This document shows positions 53,001 to 63,926 of a DNA stretch of 64,000 nt, in pieces. The translations under genes were made by a program, and so were the position numbers. Origin of the DNA: Acidobacteriota bacterium (GTDB lineage: Bacteria; Acidobacteriota; Vicinamibacteria; Vicinamibacterales; UBA2999); contig JAUYQQ010000021.1 in NCBI GenBank assembly GCA_030697165.1, forward strand, positions 111,871 to 175,870, in the 5' to 3' direction. The notes below the pieces were generated by a model. The model was given only the letters and a program-made list of their open reading frames with translations. It was not told the origin of the DNA and did not search any database. How positions within the stretch are numbered: position 1 is the first letter of the stretch; each line of letters begins with the position of its first letter.

Positions 53001-54189
53001 CCACTTTGCGCTGGTGGCCGCCAACGGCCGCCTGTTTGCGATCGGCGGCAACGCAGTGGGCGGTGCCCTGCTGAGCAGCGTTGAGCGTTTCGACCCTGCG
53101 ACAAGCGCGTGGGTGACAATGGCGCCGCTGCCCGAGGCGCGCGCGTTCATCACGGCAGGGGCGCTTGGTGGCGGCACGCACCTGGTGGCGCCTGGCGGCG
53201 CCGGTCCCGGTGGTGCCGTGGCGCAGACCACATTCCTCTACAACGTGGCGCTCAACCAGTGGTTGCAGGGGCCGTCCATGCCTTCGGGCATCAGCGCTGG
53301 AGCCGGTGCCACGGTCGGCAACGCGTTCTATGTCTTCGGCGGGGCGCAGTGCGGCGTGGGCCAGGTGTTCATTCCCGGCGTGAACGGCAATCCCGACGGG
53401 TGGGCGCTGCTGGCCAGCATGCCAACCTCGCGATCCCAGTTCGCGTTGGCGGCCATCGGCGACGTGATCTATGCCGCCGGCGGACTGGCGGCCGATGGCA
53501 GCGCCTCTCTCGCGACATTCGAGTCCTACAGCGTGACGCCGGCCAGTCACCTGCAGATCTCGACCTCGGCGGGTGGCGGGAACTGTGCCGGCCAGGGCGG
53601 CGGTGAAGACGATGGTCCAACTTGGCGGATGCTCGACGAATCGGTGGCGACGATCGATCAGAACGGCCTGGTCACCGCCCTGGCGCCGGGACAAACGTTG
53701 GTTGTGATCGAGGTGGGCGGCGTCAGCTGCCTGACCACACAGACTTGCGCGACGTTGATCGTCGATCAGAACCTCTCCGGGCTGATGCATGGCAGCGGCT
53801 TTATTGACGGAGCGGCTGCGCGCGTGTCCTTCAACTTCCGCATCGGCTCTCCCGACCGGGGTGGACTGCGCCGCCTGGACGTCAAGGTGGACTACAAGCA
53901 ACGGGGCCAGGGGCCGGGCCGATTTGAAGCGTCCGCGCTCACCAGCGTGCGATTCTCTGACCACCCTGGGTCCGATCCGGGTCAAGGCATCGTGGCGGAT
54001 ACCGTCCACTTCTCCGGGTCGGGCACGTGGAACGGGGTAGGCGGGTTCACGTTCCAGGCCGAGGCGGCTGATCGCGGCGAGCCTGGAAAGAACGGGGATT
54101 TGTTTGCGATTACGGTGCGTGATGGCGCCGGGACCCTGGTGGCGACGGTCTCGTCGGCCATTCACGGTGGCGGCATTCAGTCTCAGTAG
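50026..54189 (+). CDS. Secreted multidomain kelch/HYR/BIG2 surface protein
   Basis: The protein has 1387 residues. A Sec signal precedes a kelch propeller (about 30-320; repeated pattern as in YDPATNSWSPIAPM). Residues 322-407 are an Ig-like domain, followed by four HYR domains (about 408-727, each opening near D(T)xxP and ending with GN). The first half of a BIG2 domain lies at 729-768. Then comes a long insert with a second kelch propeller (about 889-1165), the second half of BIG2 (TWRMLDESVATIDQNGLVTALAPGQ, about 1197-1245), and a C-terminal domain resembling post-COAP-1 (DRGEPGKNGDLFAITV). It is probably exported and cell-surface bound, but no sorting signal is recognised. GGAG lies 8 bases before the ATG. 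Confidence 0.88.
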   Translation: MISGRALVRVVVGGFLMAGAVGVWAAGGWVAQPPMPEPRYAHGAVVMAGRIHVVGGTSAQSCSFLSSHTVYDPATGLWTPAEPMSVPRAHPGAVVMDGLLYVVGGTRQCSLDLASGEVYDPATNSWSPIAPMTTPRANFGIAAVNGRIFVFGGLYPSDGGVTLASVESYDPQTDSWTVLAPMPQPRRAMMAGAIDGIIYIAGGSYGHAPTADVHAYDPVTGAWSPRAAMHVGRDNAGVTVTAGRLFIAGGFGSEGFEASTASYNPASDTWTLHASLPSAWTSPEAVSLNGQVFVLGGLQPTGGVVSDQHLALVETGDVTAPVTSATRSLPNGNGWNNGSVWVSLQATDEESGVASLVYQMSGAQSGGATVAGDTASFEVANEGVTTITYYATDGEGNAEIPRSLIVRIDRTPPVLVSIADRTVEAQSSSGGFTSFTPSATDYGGSGVVMVTANPPGPMFPLGTTTVVLSALDAAGNGAAPVSFTVTVQDTTRPSLFTPMAVGPVEATGPSGASVSFFATATDTVSGSLTAVCTPPSGIFAIGVTTVLCSATDGAGNTATKTFDVTVHDTRPPIVSPMFNIVREATGPGGATVFYNVTANDTVDGPRPVQCTVPSGSLFGFGITSVSCTASDTRGNLSAPRLFTVTVHDTTAPNFGPVANVNVEATSAAGAIVSYQLPVAIDTVDGPRPVSCSPPPGSQFPMGSTRVSCSSSDSRNNTRFVNFSVNVEPALVSLEVDPRAVSLLPGETQQFVGTARFSDGSVRTTADPGGGGGNEGGGSPSNSLWSIEFAPSLDVSQCGLVNGGFSSQAFTADATGAVNVVWSPNTAVVRAVGTLTPESQFTATLTCTNGNGSPGSITATWAGPAATRFTGSYSLGGQSGSVVIKGWSSKPSAPGVSRFALGGATVGGKFYAIGGANGTTTQDANQVYDPATNLWSTAASMPTRREGMGIVALDGRIYAVGGSANGTPLTTVEVFDPVTNTWSSAPGLLTARSHFALVAANGRLFAIGGNAVGGALLSSVERFDPATSAWVTMAPLPEARAFITAGALGGGTHLVAPGGAGPGGAVAQTTFLYNVALNQWLQGPSMPSGISAGAGATVGNAFYVFGGAQCGVGQVFIPGVNGNPDGWALLASMPTSRSQFALAAIGDVIYAAGGLAADGSASLATFESYSVTPASHLQISTSAGGGNCAGQGGGEDDGPTWRMLDESVATIDQNGLVTALAPGQTLVVIEVGGVSCLTTQTCATLIVDQNLSGLMHGSGFIDGAAARVSFNFRIGSPDRGGLRRLDVKVDYKQRGQGPGRFEASALTSVRFSDHPGSDPGQGIVADTVHFSGSGTWNGVGGFTFQAEAADRGEPGKNGDLFAITVRDGAGTLVATVSSAIHGGGIQSQ

Positions 54190-54193
54190 CGGC

Positions 54194-54267
54194 GCGGGCC
54201 CGGCTCGGACGGGGCCCGCCGAATCTTCACGCGCCGATCGGCCGCAGGAGGCTTGAGGCCCTCCTGC
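54194..54267. terminator. Two stem-loops after the kelch protein gene
   Basis: The arms gcgggccc (54194-54201) and gggcccgc (54212-54219) form an 8-bp stem. A second stem has gcaggag and ctcctgc (54244-54250 and 54261-54267) with one more G-C pair. Neither is followed by a T run, so they are at best weak terminators or structural spacers before the GGDEF gene. Confidence 0.4.
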
Positions 54268-54344
54268 ACGTCTGACTGCGAAATCGAGCGGCCGAGGTAG
54301 AATGCGCTCACCCTGAATCGACCGAACCCAGGGTGGAGGAACGA

Positions 54345-55067
54345 GTGCAAATTGCCTGGGGATTCGCCGCGGCGTTAATCGGCGCGTTATCCACCTTCAG
54401 CGTCTGGGTCTACATCAGCCGGCGGCGGCTCGAACTTCGAGCCGCCGAGCTCGACAAGACCCTCGAGCAGCGCACCACCGAGCTTGAATCGGCGCGCCTG
54501 CAGTTGCAGCGCCTCAGCACCGAGGATCAGCTCACCGCGGTCGCCAACCACGAACAGTTCCTGGAATTTCTCGAGCGCGAGTGGCGGCGGGCCCGCCGCG
54601 ACGGCCTGCCGCTGTCCCTGATCTTCATCGACGTCGATCACTTCAGGGCCTACAACCGGCAATTCGGCCGCAAGGCCGGCGACGACGTGCTGAAGCAGGT
54701 CGGCCGCTGCCTGGCGAGCCTCGTTGGCCGGCCAGGCGACCTGGTTGCGCGGTATCACCGCGACGAGTTTGCCCTGGTGCTGGCTTCGACCGACGGCCCT
54801 GGAGGGTTCAAGATCGCCGAACAGGTGCGCGCCGCGATTCGTGACCTGAAGCTGCCGGCGGCGAAGGACGGCCCCGACGAATTCATCACCGCGTCGGTGG
54901 CGACCTCGACGGCCGTGCCCCAGCGCGAATCGGCGTGGGAAGAGCTCGATCTCATCAAGGCCGCCCGCCACGCCCTGCGCGAAGCCCGGGCCGGCGGCGG
55001 CAACCGGGTCTTGCGCGCGAATCTCGGGCTGGCCGGTCCGCCCGAGCTGGTGGGCGCGCGATCCTAG
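54345..55067 (+). CDS. GGDEF-family protein with degenerate active site
   Basis: This 240-residue protein starts with GTG at 54345, 5 bases after GGAGG; a GTG at 54333 is in frame but not better. One membrane helix (GFAAALIGALSTFSVWVYI) is followed by a coiled coil and a GGDEF domain (DQLTAVANHEQFLEFLERE, LIFIDVDHFRAYNRQFG). The catalytic motif GG(D/E)EF reads HRDEF (His138-Arg139), so diguanylate cyclase activity is doubtful; GTP binding or a structural role is possible. The GNAT gene follows by one base. Confidence 0.85.
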   Translation: MQIAWGFAAALIGALSTFSVWVYISRRRLELRAAELDKTLEQRTTELESARLQLQRLSTEDQLTAVANHEQFLEFLEREWRRARRDGLPLSLIFIDVDHFRAYNRQFGRKAGDDVLKQVGRCLASLVGRPGDLVARYHRDEFALVLASTDGPGGFKIAEQVRAAIRDLKLPAAKDGPDEFITASVATSTAVPQRESAWEELDLIKAARHALREARAGGGNRVLRANLGLAGPPELVGARS

Positions 55068-55068
55068 C

Positions 55069-55587
55069 ATGCGGCTCGAACTCGCACGGTGCACGGTCCG
55101 GCCCTGGGCCGTGGCCGACCTCGACCCCCTGATCAGGCACGCCAACAATCGCCACGTGTCGATGCACCTGCGCGATCGGTTTCCGTTTCCGTACGAACGT
55201 GAGCACGGCCAGAAGTTTCTCGAGTGGATCGTCCGGCAGCCCGCGCCGACGGTGTGGGCCCTGGAAGTGGGCGGGGAGGCCGCCGGCGGCATTGGCGTCG
55301 AGCTGCACACCGACGTCGAGCGCGTGTCGGCCGAGATCGGCTATTGGCTCGGCGAAAGCGCGTGGGGCCGCGGCATCGGCACCGAAGCGCTGACGGCGGT
55401 GACCGCCGAAGTGTTCCGGCTGCACGACCTGACCCGCATCTACGCCTTGCCGTTCGCCGACAATCACGCCTCGATTCGTATCCTCGAGAAGGCCGGCTAT
55501 ACCCTGGAAGGCCACCTGCGGCAGAGCGCCATCAAGGACGGCACGATTCGCGATCAACGGCTGTACGCCGCTTACAAACCCCTATGA
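55069..55587 (+). CDS. GNAT acetyltransferase (RimJ/RimL-like)
   Basis: This 172-residue protein starts one base after the GGDEF stop. The acetyl-CoA loop is in WLGESAWGRGIGTEAL, followed by RIYALPFADNHASIRILEKAGYTLEGHLRQSAIKDG, the typical RimJ/RimL C-terminal half. It probably acetylates an N-terminus or a small amine; the substrate is unknown. Its stop overlaps the peptidase start (ATGA). Confidence 0.92.
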   Translation: MRLELARCTVRPWAVADLDPLIRHANNRHVSMHLRDRFPFPYEREHGQKFLEWIVRQPAPTVWALEVGGEAAGGIGVELHTDVERVSAEIGYWLGESAWGRGIGTEALTAVTAEVFRLHDLTRIYALPFADNHASIRILEKAGYTLEGHLRQSAIKDGTIRDQRLYAAYKPL

Positions 55588-57998
55588 AGAAGCTCGCCCT
55601 GATTGTGTGCGCTACCGTGCTGACGGTGGTGTCGGTCGCCACCGAGCAAAAACCGGCGACGGCCGGCTTTCCGCTGACCGTTGACAGCATCATGCGGGGA
55701 CCCGAGCTGGTCGGCAACCCGCCGAACAACCTGCGCTGGTCGGGCGACTCGCAGTCGCTGTACTTCGAGTGGCTGATGCCGAAGGAAGACCTGCCGGCCA
55801 CCTGGGTGGTCGCCCGCTCGGGCGGCGCGCCACGACGGTTGACCGACGCCGAACGGCGGCTCGCGCCTCCGGCCAACGGCCACTGGGATGCGAAGCGGCG
55901 CCGCATCCTCGGCACCGATCGCGGCGACATCGTCATCATCAACACGGTGGCGAACACGCGGCTCGACGTGACGCGTACGACCGGCGTTGAGTCCAACCCG
56001 CGCTGGGCGCGCGGCGAGACGCACGTGACCTTCGTGCGCGACAACAACCTGTTCATCGTGCCCGTCCAGGACGTAACTGCCGGGACGCTCGTGCAGTTGA
56101 CCGATGCGGCCGTGCGTCGCGCCGACCCGAAGCCGACCGACAGCCAGAAGTACCTCAAGGACGAAGAGCAACAGTTGCTCGACTGGGTCGAGAATGAAAC
56201 GGCCCGCCGGAAGCGGCGCGAGGCGCTGGATCGCGCCCGGGCGTTGCCGCGATTCGACCTGACCGAGCGCCAGACCATTGCCGATGCCGCCGTGTCGGCC
56301 GACGGGAAATTCGCGTTCCTGGTCGTCAACGACCGCGCCCAAGCCCGCGCCTCGCAGGTGCCGCGATATGTCAGCGAGTCGGCGTTCACCGAAGAGATCA
56401 ACGCCCGCACCAAGGTCGGCGATGCCCAGGACCGCCGCCGCCTGGTGACGCTCAACCTCGAGAGCGGCGACGGCTTCTGGGTGGGACTCGAAGGCGTGAG
56501 CGATGCGATCGCCATTCCGAAACCGGTCGACGACGACACGAAACCGGCGCCTGCGGCCACCGAGGGGGCCGCGAAGCCCGCCGCGGCAGCACTTGCCCCG
56601 GGCAAAGTCGAGGGGAAACGTGACGTGCGTTGGGGCTCGCCCGTGCTGTCGCCCGACGGCAAGCACGCCGTGGTGTCGGTGCGCGCCGCCGACAACACCG
56701 AACGGTGGCTCGCGCTGGTGGATCCGGCGACTGGCCGGACCACGGTGCTCGATCACCTCAGGGACGAAGCCTGGATTCGCGACGGCGGCCAGGGCTGGCT
56801 GCCCGACAACAGCCGCGTGTGGTTCCTGGCCGAGCACGACGGCTGGATGCACCTCTACACGGTGGATGCGACCGCGGCAGCCCCGGCGCGCAAGCAGTTG
56901 ACGATGGGGCAGTTTGAGATCGATCAGGTGGAGGTGTCGCTTGACGGCCGCACCTTCTACATTGAATCGACCGAGCAGCACCCGGGAGAGCGCCACCTCT
57001 ACTCGTTAAGCGTGGACGGCGGCCCGCGGACGAAGCTCACGACCCCGGCCGGTGGCCACGAGGGCACGATTGCCCCCGACGGATCGATGTTCGGCCTGGT
57101 CTCGTCGTTCCCGAATCGCCCGCCCGAAGTGTTTCTCATGGCAAACCAGGCCGGGGCCACGGCCACCAAGGTCACGACTAGCTCGTCGGCCGAGTGGCAA
57201 TCGTTCAAGTGGGTGGAGCCGCAACTGGTGACCTACACGGCGCGCGACGGCCAGCAGGTCTACGCGCGCATGTACACGCCAGAGATGGTCGGCGCCAGGC
57301 GCGATCCGAAAGCGCCGGCGGTGATCTTCGTGCACGGCGCCGGCTATCTGCAGAACGCACACAAGTACTGGTCGAGCTACTACCGGGAGTACATGTTCCA
57401 CCACCTGCTCGCGTCGCAAGGGTATGTGGTGCTCGACCCCGACTTCCGCGCCAGCGCCGGTTACGGCCGCGACTGGCGGACCGCGATCTATCGCTCGATG
57501 GGCGGCCACGATCTCAACGACGTGGTGGACGGGGCCGGGTTCCTGGTGAAGTCGCAAAAAGTCAACGCCCGGCGCATTGGCGTCTACGGCGGCAGCTACG
57601 GCGGCTTCATCACGTTGATGGCGCTGTTCACCTCGCCCGACACGTTTGCCGCGGGCGCCGCGCTCCGGCCTGTCACCGACTGGGCCCACTACAACCATGG
57701 CTACACCTCGAACATCCTCAACGAACCGCCGGCCGATGCCGAGGCCTACCGCAAGAGCTCGCCGATCTATTTCGCCGAAGGGTTGAAGTCGGCGCTGCTG
57801 ATCGCCCACGGCATGGTCGACGTCAACGTGCATTACCAGGACTCGGTCCGGCTGGCCCAGCGGTTGATCGAGCTGCGCAAGGAGAACTGGGAACTGGCGT
57901 CGTATCCCGTCGAGGACCACGGCTTCGTGGAGGCCACCAGCTGGGCCGACGAGTACAAGCGCATCCTCAAGCTGTTTGAGGTCAACCTGAAGAAGTAA
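55584..57998 (+). CDS. S9-family prolyl oligopeptidase-like secreted peptidase
   Basis: This 804-residue protein starts at the ATG at 55584 (ATGA overlap); the longer open frame starting at 55224 overlaps the GNAT gene in another frame. A signal peptide (KKLALIVCATVLTVVSVAT) is followed by a beta-propeller part and a C-terminal alpha/beta-hydrolase: GVYGGSYGGF with Ser671, Asp746 in HGMVDVNV, and His779 in VEDHGF. These match the DPP IV/acylaminoacyl-peptidase subfamily. Length is typical. It hydrolyses short peptides outside the cytoplasm. Confidence 0.93.
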   Translation: MKKLALIVCATVLTVVSVATEQKPATAGFPLTVDSIMRGPELVGNPPNNLRWSGDSQSLYFEWLMPKEDLPATWVVARSGGAPRRLTDAERRLAPPANGHWDAKRRRILGTDRGDIVIINTVANTRLDVTRTTGVESNPRWARGETHVTFVRDNNLFIVPVQDVTAGTLVQLTDAAVRRADPKPTDSQKYLKDEEQQLLDWVENETARRKRREALDRARALPRFDLTERQTIADAAVSADGKFAFLVVNDRAQARASQVPRYVSESAFTEEINARTKVGDAQDRRRLVTLNLESGDGFWVGLEGVSDAIAIPKPVDDDTKPAPAATEGAAKPAAAALAPGKVEGKRDVRWGSPVLSPDGKHAVVSVRAADNTERWLALVDPATGRTTVLDHLRDEAWIRDGGQGWLPDNSRVWFLAEHDGWMHLYTVDATAAAPARKQLTMGQFEIDQVEVSLDGRTFYIESTEQHPGERHLYSLSVDGGPRTKLTTPAGGHEGTIAPDGSMFGLVSSFPNRPPEVFLMANQAGATATKVTTSSSAEWQSFKWVEPQLVTYTARDGQQVYARMYTPEMVGARRDPKAPAVIFVHGAGYLQNAHKYWSSYYREYMFHHLLASQGYVVLDPDFRASAGYGRDWRTAIYRSMGGHDLNDVVDGAGFLVKSQKVNARRIGVYGGSYGGFITLMALFTSPDTFAAGAALRPVTDWAHYNHGYTSNILNEPPADAEAYRKSSPIYFAEGLKSALLIAHGMVDVNVHYQDSVRLAQRLIELRKENWELASYPVEDHGFVEATSWADEYKRILKLFEVNLKK

Positions 57999-58001
57999 GG
58001 A

Positions 58002-58048
58002 CGCCGGGTTCATTTTTCGCTACCATTCATAGATAAATGAACCCAGCG
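58002..58048 (+). promoter_or_regulatory. Stem-loop that encloses the cysteine dioxygenase start codon
   Basis: The arms gggttcattt (58006-58015) and aaatgaaccc (58035-58044) pair perfectly over 10 bp and extend by three more pairs after one mismatch. The start codon ATG (58037-58039) is in the right arm. The loop is 19 bases and contains the weak ribosome-binding region. It could mask translation initiation, or serve as an imperfect terminator of the peptidase gene. Confidence 0.6.
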
Positions 58049-58618
58049 TCTTTGAGTTGTCCCGGACTGGCGGATTTGATTGCCCGGCTCGACCGATCGG
58101 TCGATGCCGGCGACGCCGGCGCCGTCACCGCCGCCGTCAAGGCCGACCTCGAGCACGTGCTGGGCACGCGCGCGTTGGTGCTGCCGGCTCGGCTCACCAA
58201 CCCGCGTCCCGACGCGTATGCGCGCCGGTTGCTGCATCGCGATCCCGCCGGCCGCTATAGCGCGATCGTCATGACCTGGGGACCAGGGCAGGGCACGGCG
58301 GTACACGATCACGGCGGCTTGTGGTGCGTGGAAGGCGTCGTGGACGGAGAGATCGCCGTGACGCAGTATCGCGTGGAGCCAGATGCCGAAGGCTTCTTTC
58401 GAGTGACGCCGATTGGCGCGCTGCTGGCCGGCACCGGCTCGGCCGGCTGCCTGATTCCGCCGACCGACCATCACGTGCTGGCCAACGCGCGGCCGGCGGC
58501 CGCGTCCATTACCCTGCATATCTACGGCGGCGACCTGGACGCCTGCAAGGTCTTCGTGCCGGCCACGCCCGATGGCCGTTACGCCGAAACCATGAAGGCG
58601 CTGTCGTTCCACGAATGA
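58037..58618 (+). CDS. Cysteine dioxygenase-family protein
   Basis: This 193-residue cupin protein has AVHDHGGLWCVEGVVDG with metal-binding His90 and His92, and a third His in PPTDHHVLANARP (His145 or His146). That is the 3-His iron site of thiol dioxygenases. The substrate may be cysteine or another thiol acid such as 3-mercaptopropionate; the Cys-Tyr cross-link residue of CDO is not evident. Its stop overlaps the MBL gene (ATGA), so a sulfur-related two-step reaction is plausible. Confidence 0.85.
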   Translation: MNPASLSCPGLADLIARLDRSVDAGDAGAVTAAVKADLEHVLGTRALVLPARLTNPRPDAYARRLLHRDPAGRYSAIVMTWGPGQGTAVHDHGGLWCVEGVVDGEIAVTQYRVEPDAEGFFRVTPIGALLAGTGSAGCLIPPTDHHVLANARPAAASITLHIYGGDLDACKVFVPATPDGRYAETMKALSFHE

Positions 58619-59511
58619 GCGACTACATCGATCTCCGGTTCCGTGGCAGCGATCGCGTGATCGCCACCGCCGTGCTGTCGGGGCCCGACGGCGTGACGCT
58701 GGTCGATCCCGGGCCGACGTCGTGCCTGCCGGCGCTCGAAGACGGCTTGCGCCAGCGCGGGCTCACGCTGCGCGACGTGCGCGCGCTGCTCGTCACGCAC
58801 ATCCACCTGGATCACGCCGGCGCCACCGGCACGATCGTCGAGCGCGTCCCCGGCATTCGCGTTTATGTCCACGAGCGCGGCGCACCGCACCTGATCGATC
58901 CCGCCAAGTTGCTCGCGAGTGCCACGCGGCTGTACGGCGACCAGATGGACACGCTCTGGGGCGCGTTTCTCCCGGTGCCGGCCGCCAACGTGAACGTGCT
59001 GCAGGGCGGCGAACGGGTGGCCGTCGCCGGCACCACGCTGCGGGTCGCCTACACACCCGGACACGCGAAGCACCACGTCAGCTACCTGGACGAGACCACC
59101 GGTACGGCCTACGTGGGCGATACCGGGGGCATTCGCGTCAGCGGCGATTACCTGCTGGCGCCGACGCCGCCGCCGGATATCGATCTGGCCGCGTGGCGAC
59201 AGAGCCTCGACGACATCGAGGCGTGGCAACCGGTGTCGCTGTTCCTGACGCATTTCGGCGTGGTGACCGGGGCGAAGGCGCACCTCGCGCGGTTTCGCGA
59301 GGTGCTGACCCGGCAGGCCGAGGCCGTGCGCGAGTCGCTCGCCGCAGGGAATACCGACGAGGAACGGACGCAGGTGTTTGTGGAACGCTTGCGGCGCGAG
59401 ATCCGGAAGGCGCTGCCCGAGCACGAAGCCCGGGCAACGGAATTAGCCGCGCCGTTCGATCAGCTGTGGCAGGGACTGGCTCGCTACTGGAGCAAGCAGC
59501 AGCCTACCTAG
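58615..59511 (+). CDS. MBL-fold metallo-hydrolase
   Basis: This 298-residue protein starts by ATGA overlap with the dioxygenase gene. The beta-lactamase-fold motif HIHLDH is at residues 62-67, followed by TPGHAKHHVSYLDE and GDTGGI, and LTHFGVV supplies the last His. The family includes glyoxalase II and persulfide dioxygenase (ETHE1). ETHE1 works downstream of cysteine oxidation, but its diagnostic residues are not clear here. A helical C-terminal extension follows the core. Confidence 0.87.
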   Translation: MSDYIDLRFRGSDRVIATAVLSGPDGVTLVDPGPTSCLPALEDGLRQRGLTLRDVRALLVTHIHLDHAGATGTIVERVPGIRVYVHERGAPHLIDPAKLLASATRLYGDQMDTLWGAFLPVPAANVNVLQGGERVAVAGTTLRVAYTPGHAKHHVSYLDETTGTAYVGDTGGIRVSGDYLLAPTPPPDIDLAAWRQSLDDIEAWQPVSLFLTHFGVVTGAKAHLARFREVLTRQAEAVRESLAAGNTDEERTQVFVERLRREIRKALPEHEARATELAAPFDQLWQGLARYWSKQQPT

Positions 59512-59566
59512 TCCTGGTTGGAGCAAGCGCCGTTTCCGTTATCGGTGTTAATCGGTATCTGTGGCC

Positions 59567-59971
59567 CTAGACGGCGATCGCCTCAACCAGTGGCGAGCGC
59601 CCGGCGATGGACATGACCCCCGGCTCGACCAGGAATCGCAGCGCGTAGCCCGAGGGGGTGCCCGTCGAGCGCCGGCACGGCGCGACGCGCCACACCGCCG
59701 ACAGCACCTTGCCTTCGCGCATCCGCATCGGCAATTCGGACATGCGGGTCGAGCGCTCGACCTGCAGATGGACCAGGCGAAACAGCGGAATGGCGGCGCC
59801 CGCCTCGCATTCAACGAACACACCCGCCTCACTCACGTCGCGCGTCATCACCGAAATGAACCGCACGGCGCCAGAGGCATCTTTCCAGGTCAGCCGGGCC
59901 GGCAGGGCCAGCGCCCGCCGTTCCGACGACCGTTGTATGTTTTGTCCCGTCATCATTCGTTTGTCAGTCAC
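59567..59971 (-). CDS. PilZ-domain protein
   Basis: This 134-residue protein starts with GTG at 59971, 7 bases after GGAG. The PilZ domain has RRALALPARLTWKDASG (RxxxR-like) and DVSEAGVFVECEAGA (D/NxSxxG), the c-di-GMP-binding signature. It follows the GGDEF gene by 4.5 kb and may read c-di-GMP made elsewhere, as the local GGDEF protein is degenerate. No partner domain is fused. Confidence 0.85.
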   Translation of the reverse strand: MTDKRMMTGQNIQRSSERRALALPARLTWKDASGAVRFISVMTRDVSEAGVFVECEAGAAIPLFRLVHLQVERSTRMSELPMRMREGKVLSAVWRVAPCRRSTGTPSGYALRFLVEPGVMSIAGRSPLVEAIAV

Positions 59972-60177
59972 GGGGAGACTCCAGGGAAACTAGCTGCCAA
60001 AATCAAAGGCTTGCAATGCGTGCAATCACTCCAAGATTCACGCCGATTCCGTGCAGCTTCCACTTCCGTGGATGGTTAGATACAGCTTGCTGCCAGTAGC
60101 AGACAATGAGGCACAGTGTGCCTGGGCTGGAAGGCTTGGGGACTGGTTAGCAGGTATCCACCAACAGCACTGATTGG
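59972..60177. other. Intergenic region, 206 bp, with an aggcaca/tgtgcct palindrome
   Basis: The region separates the PilZ gene start from the 3' end of the TPR/sigma-54 gene. It contains a perfect palindrome with 7-bp arms (60109-60123) and an inverted pair ttgca/tgcaa near 60010. The palindrome could be an operator for the PilZ gene; no promoter hexamers are clear. Confidence 0.35.
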
Positions 60178-63126
<2,949 letters not shown>

Positions 63127-63173
63127 GGCCCCGAGTATACAAGGTATCCACAGGGCATAATCCTTACAGCGAT

Positions 63174-63926
63174 ATGGAGTTGACCGTAGGTAGCCGGACC
63201 GATACCGGTCCGCGCAAAATGAATCAAGACCACTTCGGCTGGTGGCCGGATCTCGGCCTGTTTGTGGTCGCCGACGGCATGGGCGGGCACAATGCCGGCG
63301 AGGTCGCCTCCCAGCTGGCCGTCGCGGCGATCCACCAGTTCATTGCCGACAGCGCCGCCGGAGCCGACGTCACCTGGCCGTTTGGCATCGAGGTGGCCCA
63401 GTCGCTCGACATCAACCGCCTGACGACTGCGGTCCGGCTGGCCAATCGCAAGGTCTACGCCGAGGGGTCGCGCCACGCCGAGTTAAGCGGCATGGGTACG
63501 ACGGTGGTGGCGGCCCTGGTCAGCGGCGACCGCTTGACCCTGGCCAGCGTCGGCGACAGCCGGATCTACCGGCTCCGCGATGGCAACCTCGAGCAGTTGA
63601 CGAAAGACGACACCTGGCTGGCCTCGGTGCTGGGGGCCAAGGAAGCCGAAGATGCCGACCCCGCGCACCCGCTGCGCCATGTGCTCACCAGCGTGGTCGG
63701 CACCCGTGATGATGTGAAGCCGGGCGCGAGAGAAGAGCAGTTGGTGCGCGGCGATACCTTCGTCCTGTGCTCCGACGGCGTGCATGGGCGTCTCGACAGC
63801 GCAGCGATCGCCGAGGTGTTGATGGGGGCCTCGACGGCGCCCGACCAGGCGACCCGGCTCGTGGATGAAGCATTGACGCGGGGCAGTTCCGATAACGCCA
63901 CCGCGCTCGTGATTGCCGTCTCGTGA
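63174..63926 (+). CDS. PP2C-family serine/threonine phosphatase
   Basis: This 250-residue protein has the bacterial PP2C motifs: RTDTGPRKMNQDHFG, FVVADGMGGHNAGEVAS, GMGTTVVAAL, ASVGDSRIYRLRDG, DTFVLCSDGVHG and SSDNATALVI. The Asp residues that hold two Mn/Mg ions are present. It dephosphorylates Ser/Thr proteins. No Ser/Thr kinase gene is in this window. The divergent partner is a TPR/sigma-54 activator with a 47-bp intergenic space. Its TGA overlaps the next start by one base (TGATG). Confidence 0.94.
   Translation: MELTVGSRTDTGPRKMNQDHFGWWPDLGLFVVADGMGGHNAGEVASQLAVAAIHQFIADSAAGADVTWPFGIEVAQSLDINRLTTAVRLANRKVYAEGSRHAELSGMGTTVVAALVSGDRLTLASVGDSRIYRLRDGNLEQLTKDDTWLASVLGAKEAEDADPAHPLRHVLTSVVGTRDDVKPGAREEQLVRGDTFVLCSDGVHGRLDSAAIAEVLMGASTAPDQATRLVDEALTRGSSDNATALVIAVS

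Noticed and set aside
55224..55583. N-terminal extension of the S9 peptidase from 55224
   Set aside because: It overlaps the GNAT gene out of frame and is Arg-rich shadow sequence; the signal peptide begins at 55584.
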